A stretch of DNA of 64,000 nucleotides from Ryuthela nishihirai (lineage: Eukaryota > Arthropoda > Arachnida > Araneae > Heptathelidae). A model generated the notes under the pieces. The model did not search any database. It saw only the letters and a list, made by a program, of their open reading frames with translations, and was not told the DNA's origin. The stretch spans positions 25,089,001 through 25,153,000 of the forward strand of contig JAWZYU010000007.1 of the NCBI GenBank assembly GCA_038380435.1. The letters run 5' to 3'. The position numbers were made by a program, and so were the translations under genes. Shown here piece after piece: positions 51,131-62,588 of this stretch (its first letter is position 1; each line of letters opens with the position of its first letter).

Positions 51131-53470
51131 ATCATCCTCCTCCTCCTCAAGCAGCCATGGGCTACGGAGGTCCAACCAGACCGTGCAATTTAGTTCTCCA
51201 AGCAAGTCTGTCCTGAGCTACATCTACTGCATCTGGCTACTGCACACAAATTCTAAAAAGGTCCTGTTTGACATTCTCTACACACCGCATCCTAGGTCTC
51301 CCCTTCTTTCTGAGGCCTTTAGGCACACTATTCATAACCCTATTCGTCAACCTATAATTATTCATACGGGCAACATGGCCAAACCAACGGAGTCTCTCTC
51401 TGCACAATATGCTGCTTAAAGGAGGTTGCCAACTCCTTTGCCTAACCTCATCATTAGTTACAAAGATGAACCACCTAATGCCCAAGATACTGCGTAAGCA
51501 TCTAGAATCAAAAGTATATAGTTTCCTGTTATCTTGTTATCCTGTTAACTAACCATAGAAAAAACCAAACTATTATACAGTCTAATTTTTGTCTTTAGGT
51601 GTATACCCCTATTTCTCCACACTCTCCATAATATATATATATATAAATATAAATACCCCCTCAAGCACCTGCTTGCCACAGAGGTCTGACAGGAGCCTGT
51701 CAGTTTATATGCCACAGTAGGAGATCTGAGAGGATGGCAAGACCTCAGCAGAAAAACGACACACACATCCATGCCTAATCCGGGGCTCGAACCCAGGTCC
51801 CTTAGATCAGTAGCCAAGCGTGCTAACCACTCGGATAGATTCTTAAAAGTCCTGGCAGTAATCCCTATCTGACTGTTAATCTCATGCCGCACATCACCAT
51901 TATCTGTTACATAGCTCCCAAGATAATTAAACTGTAACACCTGCTCAAGACTGCAACCATTCAGATTAACTGAATCACAGCCTGCCTGACCAATTTTCAT
52001 CACTTTAGTTTTCTCTCTATTTATAACCAAACCTACTCTACTACCAGTCTCATCAACAGCTCGAATGAAAGAGTTCATCTCATCAACACCATTTGCCAAA
52101 AGGACTAAATCATCAGCATAATCTAATTCAGAAATTTTCGTATCTCCAGCCCATTTAAGGCCAAAATCTTTCCCTTGCAGTGAATTTCACATAACAAAAT
52201 CAATAACCAAAGAGAAAAGGAAACAAAATGCACCCTTGTCGAATACCAGAAGAAATGCTAAACCAATTGCTAAAAGCCTTACCAACTGTCACACACGACT
52301 CAGTGTTATTATAGAGAGCTTTCATTATGTTAACTAACTTGTCAGGTATACCATATGATTTCACAATCAACCACAAATTATGACGATCAACAGAGTCGAA
52401 AGCCTTTTTGAAATTAACAAAGCTAGCAACCATAAGTTTCTGAAACTCTAAACATTTCTCAAGAATCTGCCTAAGTGAAAATATCTGATTCACACATCCC
52501 CTACCACTTCTGAATCCACATTGCTCATCACGCAATTGACTGTCAACCAGATTCTTAATTCTATTAAGCACAATCATGGAAAGAACTTTACCTGGAACAG
52601 AGAGTAGGCTGATACCCCTATAGTTATCACAAGAACTGCGATCACCTTTTTTGAAAATAGGGATAACAATAGCTCTGGTAAAATCCTTAGGAACCATGCC
52701 TTTATCATAAAAGATATTCAGAATTTCAGTCATCCAAGTGGTAACCGAAACATTCCCAGCTCTAAGCATTTCCGTAGTAAATTCATCTACCCCTGGGGAT
52801 TTATGAAGTTTAAGTTTAGAAATAGCCAAAATAAATTGAGACTGTGTTATAGGGCCAACATTCAAGCCACCAATGCATCTATCATCATTGCAAACAATGG
52901 GAGTAGAACTAACCACATTGTTTGGAACATCCCTGAAATGCTCAGCCCACCTAGCCATGACAGAATCCTCACCTTCTATAACCTTACCTTGTTTATCCTT
53001 CAATCCTTGTATACCTGTCCGTTTTCTACCACACAAAACAGTAACTATCTGGTACAGCTCTCTGCTGTTGTGCTGTCTAACTGCTTCCTCGGCTTTGTCA
53101 GCCAAACCATCAAGCCAAAGATTCTTATCAGCAGCTAACTGATCTTTTACACATTTATTAAGTTCTCTGTAATGCTTTCCATTAGGACTAGTAGGGTATT
53201 GATTAAGGACATTCCTGAAGTTCTTTGTTTCCGAAATAAGCTCAAGTGCCTTATCACTCAGATAATTCAGTCTCTTCTGCTCCCTTTTTCCTAAAAGAGT
53301 ACTGTTAGTGTCCAAAAAAGCCTGTTTAAAATGATCCCATTCTTCCTGAATTTCAGTAGTAAGCATACCATGACTGTCATAATGACTAAGTAACCTATCA
53401 TGGTAAGCTTTGGCTATAACTGGGTCTTTCAGAGCTTCAGTATTAAAGGTAAATTTTTTTAACCCTAGCA
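51131..53470 (-). pseudogene. LINE reverse transcriptase region, broken
   Basis: The minus strand in order: N-terminal linker 'ALKDPVIAKAYHDRLLSHYD' (about 53400), 'ISKLKLHKSPGVDEFTTEML', 'RAIVIPIFKKGDRSSCDNYR', 'GISLLSVPGKVLSMIVLNRI', 'DEQCGFRSGRGCVNQIFSLR' and 'KKAFDSVDRHNLWLIVKSYG'. 'GIRQGCILFPFLF' follows (stop at 52200), then, after a frameshift, the catalytic YADD at 52109-52120. 'NYLGSYVTDNGDVRHEINSQ' is next, then SINE-S, and the C-terminal 'RERLRWFGHVARMNNYRLTN'. The main open frame (52200-53600) is 466 codons. Frameshifts lie near 53460 and between 52120 and 52200. Confidence 0.9.
51655..51838 (-). mobile_element. SINE-S inserted in the LINE
   Basis: Minus orientation, tail 'accccctcaagcacctgctt', box B reverse 'ggggctcgaacccagg', box A reverse 'gctaaccactcgg'. 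It is truncated at the head by a few bases and separates the LINE thumb region from its C-terminal tail. Confidence 0.9.
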
Positions 53471-54330
53471 CAATACTTTTTAAGTTTAAGTTGCAAGACA
53501 CTTTTAACAATGAAATGGTCAGTTCCAATTTTAGCTCCTCTATATGACCTGGTATTCCTAACAGAACTAGCCCATTTGCTGTTAATTGATATATAATCAA
53601 TCATATTCTTATGGAGCCCATCCGGTGAAACCCATGTGTACTTATGCATGTCGCGGTGTTTGTAATAAATGTTAGTTATTCTGAATCCATTGAGTTTACT
53701 TACCTGTAGGAGACGTTGCCCATTGCCATTGCAGCTACCAATACCAAAAGGGCTATCACCCCTCCCCAAAGGTCAGAGTCAGTACCAACTTTGGCATTGA
53801 AGTCACCAAGAACAAGAGTAATATCTCCTTTCTTGACAGAATTCAAAATATCCTGAAGTTGTTCATAAAACCTATCCTTCTCATCCTCATCGGCATCCTC
53901 AGTGAGGGCATAACAGCAGATAACATTCAAGTCTTTAACGCTTGTCTGAAATTTTGCTGTAAGAAACCTTTCATTAATGCACTCATGTCATAGAAGAGCA
54001 TCACTAGCGTGTCTACTGAGAAGCAGACCCACGCCTTGGTGATGCTTTTTGTCGTCCCTTCCTGAAAAGAGAAATTGAAGATTATTTTTAAGAATCAGAC
54101 CTTTATCTGTCCATCTGGTCTCTTGCAAGCCGAGAATATCTAAATTATAATGGTGGAATTCTTGTATGAGGACATCAAGAGAAAAAGCTCTGTGCAGAGT
54201 CCTCACAATCCAACTACCTATGGAGAGACAAGGTTTAGTGGGATGTTTAAAGAAACTATGTTTATTGAGAGAGGGAATGCCGACAATATCAAACAGCCCT
54301 CTAATCGCAGACATGGGGCAAAGATCCATT
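53443..54330 (-). pseudogene. LINE EEP endonuclease domain, broken
   Basis: The minus strand in order: 'GSWIVRTLHRAFSLDVLIQE' (Asn is usual where Ile stands), 'LDILGLQETRWTDKG' (the Glu metal ligand), 'GVGLLLSRHASDALL', an in-frame TGA at 53985-53987, 'NVICCYALTEDADEDEKDRF', 'LVLGDFNAKVGTDSDLWGG' (catalytic Asp/Asn), a frameshift near 53745, 'YTWVSPDGLHKNMIDYISIN' and 'KIGTDHFIVKSVL' (Asp-His). The domain nicks target DNA to prime reverse transcription in intact relatives. One stop and one frameshift disable it here. Confidence 0.88.
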
Positions 54331-54919
54331 CCCCCGCTACTAAAGGCTGAATCCATCTACACTGGAAGACTTCCTCCAATGTAGAATTTGACGATGCCAA
54401 TAGAAGCAATGAGTTCAGGTGCCTGCGATGACCTCTGCTCAAGATTATCCACCAGCTGATAAACATATCCTGCGAATCTATTCACTTGGGGCTGTCAACC
54501 CACAAACAAACAGAAAACACAGCGGAAGATTTTCCCTCCACAGAAGTCCAACAGTGCAGCAAAATCAGTATCCATAATTAAGCTCAGAGCCATATATCTA
54601 TCCAGTCCAGTGGGTTTATATGGTCAGCACCAGGATCCTATGTAGTTGACCACTCCTCAGCAGGATAGGGAAAAAAAAGAAAAGATTGCTATAGTTGTCC
54701 AGATCAGTAGGCCATACTAATCTGGCAGCCCTCCCCTTCCGTTCACTTCCACAAGAGAGTATCTCTTTTGAAAGGTACTAACTTTGAAATGCACCACGAG
54801 AATGCGGGGTCGGACATTTGGTGCTAGGCCTGGCCGGTTCTATGCATCGTCACAGGGGATTGGTGCATAGCTCTCCTTCCAGTGACTACCTAGCTACCAT
54901 ATATATATATATGAGTCAT

Positions 54920-55273
54920 AAATATTAGCACATTTAGCTCCCGCCCGTTTTAGAGTCATGTTTGAGTTAGCCCATGACATTGGAAACATCACAAGCTTTA
55001 ATCTGAGATACGACTCGTTACAGTGGAATCCGGTGAAAATCCTCTCCCCATTTTATCAAGGGGTATAGTGGGAGCAAAATTCGAAATAGTTTACCACCGT
55101 CATTATACGAGCTCTCATTTGACACTGTTAACTGTAAACCCTTGAATTCGGAAGATATAGTGGAACGACTTTCATATTTCACGTTTTTTAAGGAGGAGAA
55201 AACACGGGGAGGAAAATTTTTCATAGCCTATGACATTCCCTGTATCAGAAGCTTTCATTTGACCTATAGCTTG
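54920..55273. repeat. Degenerate tandem repeat (part 1)
   Basis: The phrase 'tagcc(c/t)atgacatt...agctttcat/aat' followed by 'gaagatatag' recurs at about 54973, 55226 and, beyond the SINE, 55771. The units are diverged and of unequal length. The wording recalls repeated interiors of non-autonomous Helitrons in arthropods, but no Helitron end is visible here. Confidence 0.5.
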
Positions 55274-55661
55274 GGGGCGGAGGTGGCTCAGTCGGTAGCG
55301 CGCCAGGCTCGTAATCTGTAGTTCCCAGGTTCGAGTCCCAGCTGGGTCAGCGTTGAGATTTATCTCCTCAAAATTCCCCGCCCTGCCCACGGTCAGTAGT
55401 GGACACCGATGGGCTTGGAAAGGCCGCCGTCCGTCGGATGGGACGTTAAGCCGTGGCCCGTGTGTGAGAGAGTCATACCCTGTGCACGTTAAAGAACACA
55501 CTGGATGGCCTTGACGGGAGGCTACCATCTGTCTCCCAACAGTTGTTCCAGTGGGTCCCCTCCCCCAACCTTCTCTGAGCCTTCGGGGTCCTTGGGACCT
55601 GGCCATTTAGCCCATGGTGTGCAAAAAAGTGCCGCTCAGAGGTAAAACTACCCAACCCAAT
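55274..55661 (+). mobile_element. SINE-T, complete, best plus-strand copy
   Basis: 388 bp, flanked by CTATAGCTTG (55264-55273, 55662-55671). The head reads 'gggcggaggtggctcagtcg', 'gcgcgccaggctcgtaatct' and 'ggttcgagtcccagctgggt'. This gives box A, an anticodon loop 'ctcgtaa' (CGT, Thr) and box B in tRNA-like spacing. The tail ends 'ggtaaaactacccaacccaa' without poly(A). It serves as reference for the family. Confidence 0.95.
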
Positions 55662-56653
55662 CTATAGCTTGTTTACTTTGGGCCTTCGCGTTCTGAAGAT
55701 ATAGCTTAAGAATAGTTTTTACATTTCCCCTTTTTTAGAGAGGAAAAAGTACGGGGGCTCAATGTTTTATAGCCGATGACACTCCCCACGCCACAAGCTT
55801 TCATTTGTCACATAAATCATTGTTTCTCTATCGCGTTCGAAAGATATGGTGGCCAACGTTTAGTCAAATCCAGAAACCGACCAACCGAGAAAAAAAACGA
55901 GAGAGAGTCAAAACCGAGAAATGTAAAAAAATGCGTAAAATTAAAGATTTATTGATCATTGTGAATAAAACGTGAGCGTAAAAAAGTTTATGATTGAAAA
56001 GAAATAGTTTACAAAACGCTGTCACACTTTTCATATCTAATGGGCCAGTTCCGAGAACTTTAAATAAATCATCCGAAAATGTGCCTAATTTATTCCAGGT
56101 TTAGGATATTCTCAATAATTTCCCGGTTACGAAAAATAAGGGATATTTATTTGCTGCTCAATATTCAACGTCAATACCTCATTGGAATTCCTCCTCCCAA
56201 GGGATTTCAGATTCCCTCTTATCAGTCTTATCCATGAAACTACTCCGATCCAATATTTTTCCACGAAAATAACAAATGCAAGTCGTGAAAGCGACGGAAA
56301 TAGCTTGTCAATACTTAATAACCCTTTGTGGAGTTATGCAAACACTGCCAGCTGGGGGTTGATGATAAATGAGTTTGCCAACAGTACACAATGTTTGTCT
56401 AGGAAATCAAGATGGTGCGTAAACTTCATTCTTTTTTAAGTAGGGGAAACATATGCGCTTAAAATTTAATATTAAACGTTAAGTATGGATTATAAAGCAG
56501 GTTGTTTTTAAATGCTACCTGTGGGGGAGCTCGTGTTAATCTCTCAAGCTTTTTTATCTTGCTGGAGTCAATCCTTTTGAGATATTTATTGCAGGAGGAA
56601 TCCGTTAACCGAGCCCCCTTTATCCATTTCCCAGCATATGCGGAATAAATTAC
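55662..56653. other. Degenerate repeat remainder and unassigned spacer
   Basis: The stretch 55680-55860 contains the third unit of the repeat begun at 54920. The rest, to 56653, is AT-rich with no recognised gene. Short frames such as 56182-56439 have no domain. Confidence 0.45.
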
Positions 56654-56909
56654 GCTGGTTTACAAGGTTTTTATAACATGAACAATTTTAGCTGCCTTTA
56701 ACTATTTTTCAGGTGCTGATTTCAGATCTGGCGTTAAAAAATGGCTAGCACGTCACGTTTTTATGTTATTGGTCATTTTGATTCCTATTAAGATCTTCCG
56801 GCACCAACACCTCCAGGCAACTGGGGGATACTGGATATTTTACTTTTTGTGGCTGGCAACACTGATTGCCAAGTGGGAGTTTTTTTCTGCTATTTCTCAT
56901 ATTCCTGCT

Positions 56910-58091
56910 ATGAAAGATTTACATTGCATTTTACCAGATGAACGAGTCAGATTTAACGATGCTATATTAGAGAGATTCTATATAGAAAAAGACATAAATG
57001 AACATGTCTGCTCCGGCCAATGCTCCTCACAAATAATTGTTTTGGAGGGCATTCAAGGAATCAATTCTGGCCCAAAGCATGGGTTAGATTTATTTCAAAA
57101 GGCAACCAAAATTGCCAATAAATCCAAAAAGAAGGGTCTTGGAAAACATTCCAAAAAGGGGCACAAGAGGACCTTGTCCCCAGTCATAGATTCCGTGTAT
57201 GTCTCTAAGACCAAATTTTCAGGCTTAGAGGAGGAATATTTGGATACACCAGCTACCGAAATGGAAGCTACAGAATCTATTTCTGTTTCTAACGAAATTA
57301 GAAATAATGAAGGAAAAATTCCCTCTATCGTTATTCGCTCTCCCAAGAACTGGATGAGCACACACAAAGAGCTAACTAAAATTGCTGTTGAGGCATTTAT
57401 TGCCAAGACCTCTGGCGAAACAATCAGATTACAAACCAGATGTTCAGATGACTATAGGTCATTTGTTCGATTCTTCGAAGCCTCAAAACAGCAATTCCAC
57501 ACCTACAAATTAAAAGAAGAGAAGAATCTCAGGGTAGTCATTAAAAATCTACCCCATGACATAACTTCTGATGACGTGCATACTGCTCTAGTTGACTTGG
57601 GCTTTACAGTCATAAAAAACTCACAGATGAGACGTGGCAAAGACAAAAGCCTGATCCCTGTCTTTTTGGTGGGATTACCTAAAGACACAACCAATAAAAA
57701 GATATACGATATAACTGACTTCTTCCATCTGAAGATTCACATCGAGAGTTACAGAAATAAGAAAACTCCGACACAGTGCCATAATTGCCAGCGTTATGGC
57801 CATGCACAAAGTGGATCCTTTAATCATCCACGCTGCGTGAAATGCGCTGGAAGTCACGTAACGAAGGACTGCTTTAGGAAAAAGGATGAAAGTCCGCCTA
57901 AATGCGCCAATTGTGGCCTTGGCCATACGGCCAATTACAAAGGCTGTTCTTACTATCCTACCAAGGAGGTTGTGACTACTCCAAAGGAAAAAACTAACAC
58001 TGCCCCACCTTCAAAGGCTGTTAGTACTCCTGTCACACCCGGATTATCTTACGCAAGTGTTGCTGCGAAAGGCGCACCTGCTCATTGGTAA
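56910..58091 (+). CDS. LINE ORF1, gag-like nucleic-acid-binding protein
   Basis: About 393 codons from the Met at 56910. The frame is open upstream to 56763, but that part matches the noncoding 5' segment at 10802-11013, so I prefer the later start. Order: an N-terminal module 'LPDERVRFNDAILERFYIEK' also found alone at 14225; a Lys-rich linker; and an RRM-like/PRE_C2HC region 'NLRVVIKNLPHDITSDDV' to 'SYRNKKTPTQ' (residues ~205-285). Zinc knuckles 'CHNCQRYGHAQ', 'CVKCAGSHVTKDC' and 'CANCGLGHTANYKGC' (~290-345) follow, then a Pro/Thr tail. It would coat the LINE RNA and chaperone target priming. The first knuckle lacks its final Cys where Ser stands. The frame is unbroken, followed by ORF2 257 bp downstream. 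Confidence 0.88.
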   Translation: MKDLHCILPDERVRFNDAILERFYIEKDINEHVCSGQCSSQIIVLEGIQGINSGPKHGLDLFQKATKIANKSKKKGLGKHSKKGHKRTLSPVIDSVYVSKTKFSGLEEEYLDTPATEMEATESISVSNEIRNNEGKIPSIVIRSPKNWMSTHKELTKIAVEAFIAKTSGETIRLQTRCSDDYRSFVRFFEASKQQFHTYKLKEEKNLRVVIKNLPHDITSDDVHTALVDLGFTVIKNSQMRRGKDKSLIPVFLVGLPKDTTNKKIYDITDFFHLKIHIESYRNKKTPTQCHNCQRYGHAQSGSFNHPRCVKCAGSHVTKDCFRKKDESPPKCANCGLGHTANYKGCSYYPTKEVVTTPKEKTNTAPPSKAVSTPVTPGLSYASVAAKGAPAHW

Positions 58092-58347
58092 AGAGAAACC
58101 TTTACTAAGAGAAAGCATCCAACTGCCGTACCTCCTGCGCCAGCTCCTTCTACAAGCGAGCAGTTTGATGCAACCATATTAAACGATCTCAAGGAAATCT
58201 TTTTGATCTTCAAAAATCTGAATATCTCCAATATTTTATTAATGGCTAAGTCATTAATAAACGAATATCAGAATGCCAACAGCCTTATGGGCAAACTCAC
58301 AGTTGGGCTAAAAGCGTCCGACTATTTACTTTCTTCGCTGTCCTCAA
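58092..58347 (+). other. Inter-ORF region of the LINE
   Basis: A continuation of ORF1-like Pro-rich coding can be read after the stop at 58091 ('FTKRKHPTAVPPAPAPSTSE' in the same frame after a nonsense codon). This suggests the ORF1 stop may itself be a mutation and the ancestral protein longer. Confidence 0.5.
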
Positions 58348-61026
58348 ATGGAGCACAACTGTAAAAAGAACCACCTCAAGATTTTTTATTGGAATGCGAA
58401 TGGCATTCTCACTGATCTATGGGAGTTCAGTCACTTTTTGACTGACTCCCAAGCTGATACTGTCCTTTTGGGCGAAACACACCTTAGGGCTTCTGACAAT
58501 CTGAAGTTTCCCAATTTTGAGGTCTACAGATCGGATCGACAGCATAACAGAGGTGGAGGTACTGCTGTTATCGTCAAGAGATCCATCAAACACCATCTTT
58601 TACAAACTGTAGGCTTCGATATGTTAGAGGTTACTGCTATTGCAGTTGATGATATCCTTTTTGGAAATCTGAATACATATGCGGCATATAAACCGCCCAA
58701 TTCTGATATTATTTTGAATGATTTCAAAATAATTTTTAATACCAGTACTCTTACAATTTTAGCAAGAGACTTAAACTCAAAAAATGTTACCTGGAACTCC
58801 AGATCTTGTAACAAAAATGGAAAAATACTTTTAGACTATGCCACAGCCAGCGGCATTATTGTGGATGCTCCCAGTGAGCCCACATTTAATCCTTACAACT
58901 CCATGCACCGACCAGATATAATTGATTTGGTCATGTTCGGTAATTTTTTACCATCTTATGACCTCTGTGTTCATGAAGTTTTGAAATCTGACCATTTACC
59001 AGTCTGCCTGACTCTTTTCTCGTCTGTCACCCTTGTCCCAGACGATTTTAGAGTCGTAAACTGGGAACTCTTTAAAACTACAGTCAACGGAAAAGTCTCC
59101 GGATCCTGTAATTCTCTATCTCTCAGGTGGATTGAAGATACAATTATCACCTTTACAGATCTTTTGAATCAATCTAGAATTGATGCCAGCACCATTCATA
59201 AACCTCGTAAGGATTTCTACATTCTTTCCAGATTTCTTTCTGATCTTATTAAAGAGAAAAATAAAGCTAGGCATAAATGGCAAAGATCGAGAGAGGCTCG
59301 TGACAAGAATGCCTACTACGCACTTAAGATCGAAGTGAGACAAGAGCTCTCGGACCACCGAAGTCTTACTTGGAACAAGAAGATTACCTCACTCTCTACA
59401 AGTGATGGCTCCATCTGGAAGATGGTTAAGACCTTAAAGAATCCTTATGTTAACAATGGAAAGGATGGATTCTGTTACAATGAGGATGATAAATGCGAAG
59501 CTTTTGCGGATGTCCTTGAGATTCAGTTTCAAGAAAATTCTGATCTGTCCAACGATAACACCTGTGACAAAGTGGAGGAAACTCTTTTCCGTTTCTCTCA
59601 AGTGGACAGATTAAGAATTCGTTTTACATCTCCACCTGAATTGACTCAAGCCATCCGCAAACTGAAACTCAATAAGGCTTCAGGTCCTGATGACATCTCC
59701 AACAGGAATCTGAGGAATCCTCCGATAAAGGCTATCACGCATCTGTGCAACATTTACAATTTCCTTCTCCGGCATCAGATCTTTCCGGAGGTCTGGAAAA
59801 ACGCTTACGTCAGGCTCATCCACAAGCCGGGTAAGGACCCATCCTTAGCAGACAGCTATCGTCCTATAAGTCTTCTATCCTTCTTGGGAAAGTTGTTTGA
59901 GCGAAGTTTGCTCAATCGACTGGATGAATTCTTTTTAAACCATCCTATCCTTCCTGAGTCACAGTTTGGATTCAGACGTAAAAGATCGACTCAGCATCAA
60001 GTCCTCAGAGTAATGGAGACTATCCTTGAGGCTCTGAATAAAAAGGAAATTGTTGCTGCTGTCTTTCTAGACGTGGCCAAAGCTTTTGACCACGTCTGGA
60101 TGAACGGCCTCATCTATAAACTGATCAAGATTCAAATTCCTTCGCGCCTGACTGATATCCTTCAATCTTACCTTTCAGATAGAACCTTCCAGGTTCGCAT
60201 CAAATCCTCTACTTCCACAAAGAGAGTGGTGGTCGCTGGAGTCCCACAAGGCTCTCTCCTAGGCCCCACTCTCTTCTCATAGTACCTTTATGACATCCCT
60301 CCTTTTGACCGGATTGTCATTGCCCAGTATGCCGATGATATTGCACTCCACTCCCCTTCCTTGGGAGTTGAGTATGCAATTAGAAGACTTCAGAATTGTT
60401 TGGATGAGTTAGATCCATGGTATGATACTTGGAAAATGAAAATCAATGCTAAGAGTAACGCCATACGTTTTAGTGGCAAGAGGATCAATAACCCTCAGAC
60501 TTTACGTTTTATGGATGAAGACATCAGATGGCAAGACACTGTCAAATACCTTGGAGTCACCTTGCAGAAGAAACTGAAATGGGATCCCCACATTCACGGG
60601 ATCATAACTAAGGTGAACACCGCCCGATGTCAGCTGGGACCTCTTCTCAGAAGGAACTCCGTCCTTTCGATTGACCACAAGCTTTTGCTCTACGACATGG
60701 TCATACGTCCCATCATTTCCTATGCTTCCCCTATTTGGGCGAACACCACAGCAACCAATATACACAAGATTCAGGTCTTGCAGAACAAGATTTTGAGATG
60801 TGCGGTCGATGCCCCTTGGTTTGTAACAAACAGACAAATCCACAAAGATCTGGGCATCGACCATATTTACACTTATATCAAGTTTTTATCACGTGGTTTC
60901 TTTGACAATGTTCAAAGCAGTCCACATGGAATTATATCCTGCTTGTTCGACTACAATCATGAAGTCATGAATAGTTACAAGAGGCCTAAAATGATGGCTT
61001 TCAGCAAAGATAGTCATCCATTTTAG
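58348..61026 (+). pseudogene. LINE ORF2, endonuclease-reverse transcriptase, one nonsense codon
   Basis: 892 codons in one frame with a single TAG at 60280-60282 (codon 645). The endonuclease has 'FYWNANGI' (~11-18), 'LLGETHL' (catalytic Glu ~48), 'DLNSKNVTW' (~142; the usual Gly before Asp is Arg), 'RPDIIDLVMF' and 'KSDHLPV' (Asp-His ~213). The RT has 'KLNKASGPDDISNRNL', 'YRPISLLSFLGKLFERSLLN', 'SQFGFRRKRSTQHQVLRVME', 'VFLDVAKAFDHVWMNGLI' and 'GVPQGSLLGPTLFS', then the TAG. The catalytic YADD follows at 60328-60339 and 'KYLGVTLQKKLKWDPHI' in the thumb. The stop falls 16 codons before YADD, so a truncated product would have no RT activity. All other blocks are intact, so inactivation looks recent. 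Without the stop the length is normal for Jockey-type ORF2. Confidence 0.93.
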
Positions 61027-61340
61027 GTCTCTTGTGCATCCTTACTGTTTTTACTGTTGATCTTTATTGTCCTTCGGGACCCACCATTGGTGGTTTATTT
61101 TACTATGTTGTGTTCACACTGATGCCAACTAGGCACATATTAAGATGGAAGAGGTTATGTGTACTCATGTACCTGGTACTCTGAAAATGAATAACCGATC
61201 TACGAAAGTTTGATATGCGATTATTGTTGGGTGGATTGTTTTTATTTAATTCAAAGTAGGTTTTGGCTTTAGCAAAAGCTTGTTGTCAATTTATTCCTTC
61301 TTCTTTTTGAATAAAACGAGTTTTACATGCAATAATTCTT
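61027..61340 (+). other. LINE 3' untranslated region
   Basis: T-rich, with 'gaataaaacgag' (AATAAA signal, about 61309) near the end. No RNase H domain. It abuts the minus-strand gag remnant at 61342. Confidence 0.55.
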
Positions 61341-61341
61341 A

Positions 61342-62588
61342 TTATGCAGGCAGCCCATGTGGCTGGGTGACGGCCAGCCCAGTTGGGGCATCGAAGAATT
61401 TTTGAATTACATTGGCGATGGTGGTGATTTTCTCCACAACGTTTACATGCTTGTTTGCCAGTACATGTCGAATTCCGTTGCCAAATTTATAACACCGGTA
61501 ACATAAATTTGGAGGTAAGGTATAACTCTTTATCGAGTGCCTGTTAAATCCAATATATACATAATTCGGCAACTTCTCACCCTCAAACTCAAGAACCACC
61601 TTGTGTGTGGGCGAGCAAGGGGTCTCCATTTTTTTGTCAGTTTTTATATCAAAGTGTAGCATTCGACGTAGACTCAGTACTTTTTGATCAGATAATAGTT
61701 CTAATAATTCATCATCACATATATCAGGTGAAACTCCGATAACTGTCCCAAGTATTGTTTTGACAAATTTAGGGTGTTCTACTTTTACAGGGGTTTTTAG
61801 AATTTCTTTAATATATATTTTATCATGTTATAGAGAATTTCTAGGAAATACTAAAAATCATCCAAATGAGATGAATTTGCCACTGATATTTTCTCCTAAG
61901 AGTCTGTAGAAGAATGATGTTATTTTCTTTATGTTTATTTAACTTAATTCTGCCTTAATTCCTGTTATTACCAATGCATAACTTTCATCCTTGGTTAAAT
62001 TTTCAGGAATTTTTAAGTTCTCAATGTCTAAGGAAGTGATAATTGTGTATTGTTTGTCGGTCTCCATTTTTCCGTTATTACTCTTTATTATATTAGGTAT
62101 CATTGCATTTTTATTTTTTCCAGTTCCCAATGCTTCATTTTCCATTTCTTTGTTATTTGTCACAAACATATCAGGTGTCCTAATTTCTTTATTTTTTTCT
62201 TGTTATTGATGTTAAAGTCTCCATTTTTTTATTATTCTTCGTTATCTCAATAGGTGTAGTTATTTCTTTGTGATTTGTTTTGATGTCTGGTATTATGTTA
62301 ATATCTTCTGTCGTAAGTTCTAAAGTTATGAGTTAAAATCGTACCTGTAGATTCTTCTTCTTTGTCTGTGCTATTTTGAACTTGAAAATTATGTTCTTCA
62401 ACAGACCCTGCGGGCGACATCTCTGATTTGGTAGATAATTTTAAATCTTCCGTTAAAATTGAGAAGCCTTTTTTATTGTCTCTGGTTTCTTTGTAATTTC
62501 TGTTTGAATAGTTATAAGTTCTTGATTTTTTAACTTTGATTTTTATCGAAGAAGGAGATGTCTTCTTTTTCTTATTTCTGTTTGTCAT
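61342..62588 (-). pseudogene. gag-like ORF1 of another non-LTR retrotransposon, degraded
   Basis: The minus strand in order: a basic N-terminus from Met at 62588 ('MTNRNKKKKTSPSSIKIKVK'), Ser/Glu-rich and Lys-rich spacers (61939-62169), then 'VVLEFEGEKLPNYVYIGFNR' and 'TLPPNLCYRCYKFGNGIRH' (first knuckle). After a shift of frame comes a second CCHC knuckle 'CKRCGENHHHRQC' and a third, 'CPNWAGRHPATW', with Trp in place of a Cys. This arrangement is typical of I/R1-like LINE gag proteins. It has several stops and at least two frameshifts. The 3' part is cut exactly where the Jockey-like LINE ends at 61340. Confidence 0.8.

Larger units (their letters stand above)
51117..54896 (-). mobile_element. 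Endonuclease/RT non-LTR retrotransposon, broken
   Basis: A single-ORF type LINE: an apurinic-like (EEP) endonuclease at 53450-54330 and reverse transcriptase at 51900-53460, then a C-terminal tail to about 51130 ending in a CCT/TCC simple sequence. It is interrupted by SINE-S (51655-51838). The region 54360-54896 is presumed 5' untranslated. The endonuclease resembles the 'craniofacial development protein 2-like' endonuclease-RT proteins of arthropod databases. Confidence 0.88.
56654..61340 (+). mobile_element. Jockey-like LINE, near full length
   Basis: Consists of a 5' segment shared with 10802-11013, ORF1 with gag-like zinc knuckles, a ~250 bp inter-ORF region, ORF2 with EEP endonuclease and reverse transcriptase, and a ~310 bp 3' region ending around 'gaataaaacgagttttacat'. 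The two-ORF structure without RNase H fits the Jockey/CR1 group. Target duplications were not found. Confidence 0.9.

Noticed and set aside
52803..53142. Plus-strand frames of ~90-110 codons
   Set aside because: Antisense to the conserved RT blocks of the minus-strand LINE.
57095..57406. Antisense frame within LINE ORF1 (also 57503-57926, 58524-58814, 59116-59358, 60502-60864)
   Set aside because: Shadows of the real plus-strand LINE frames, without domains.
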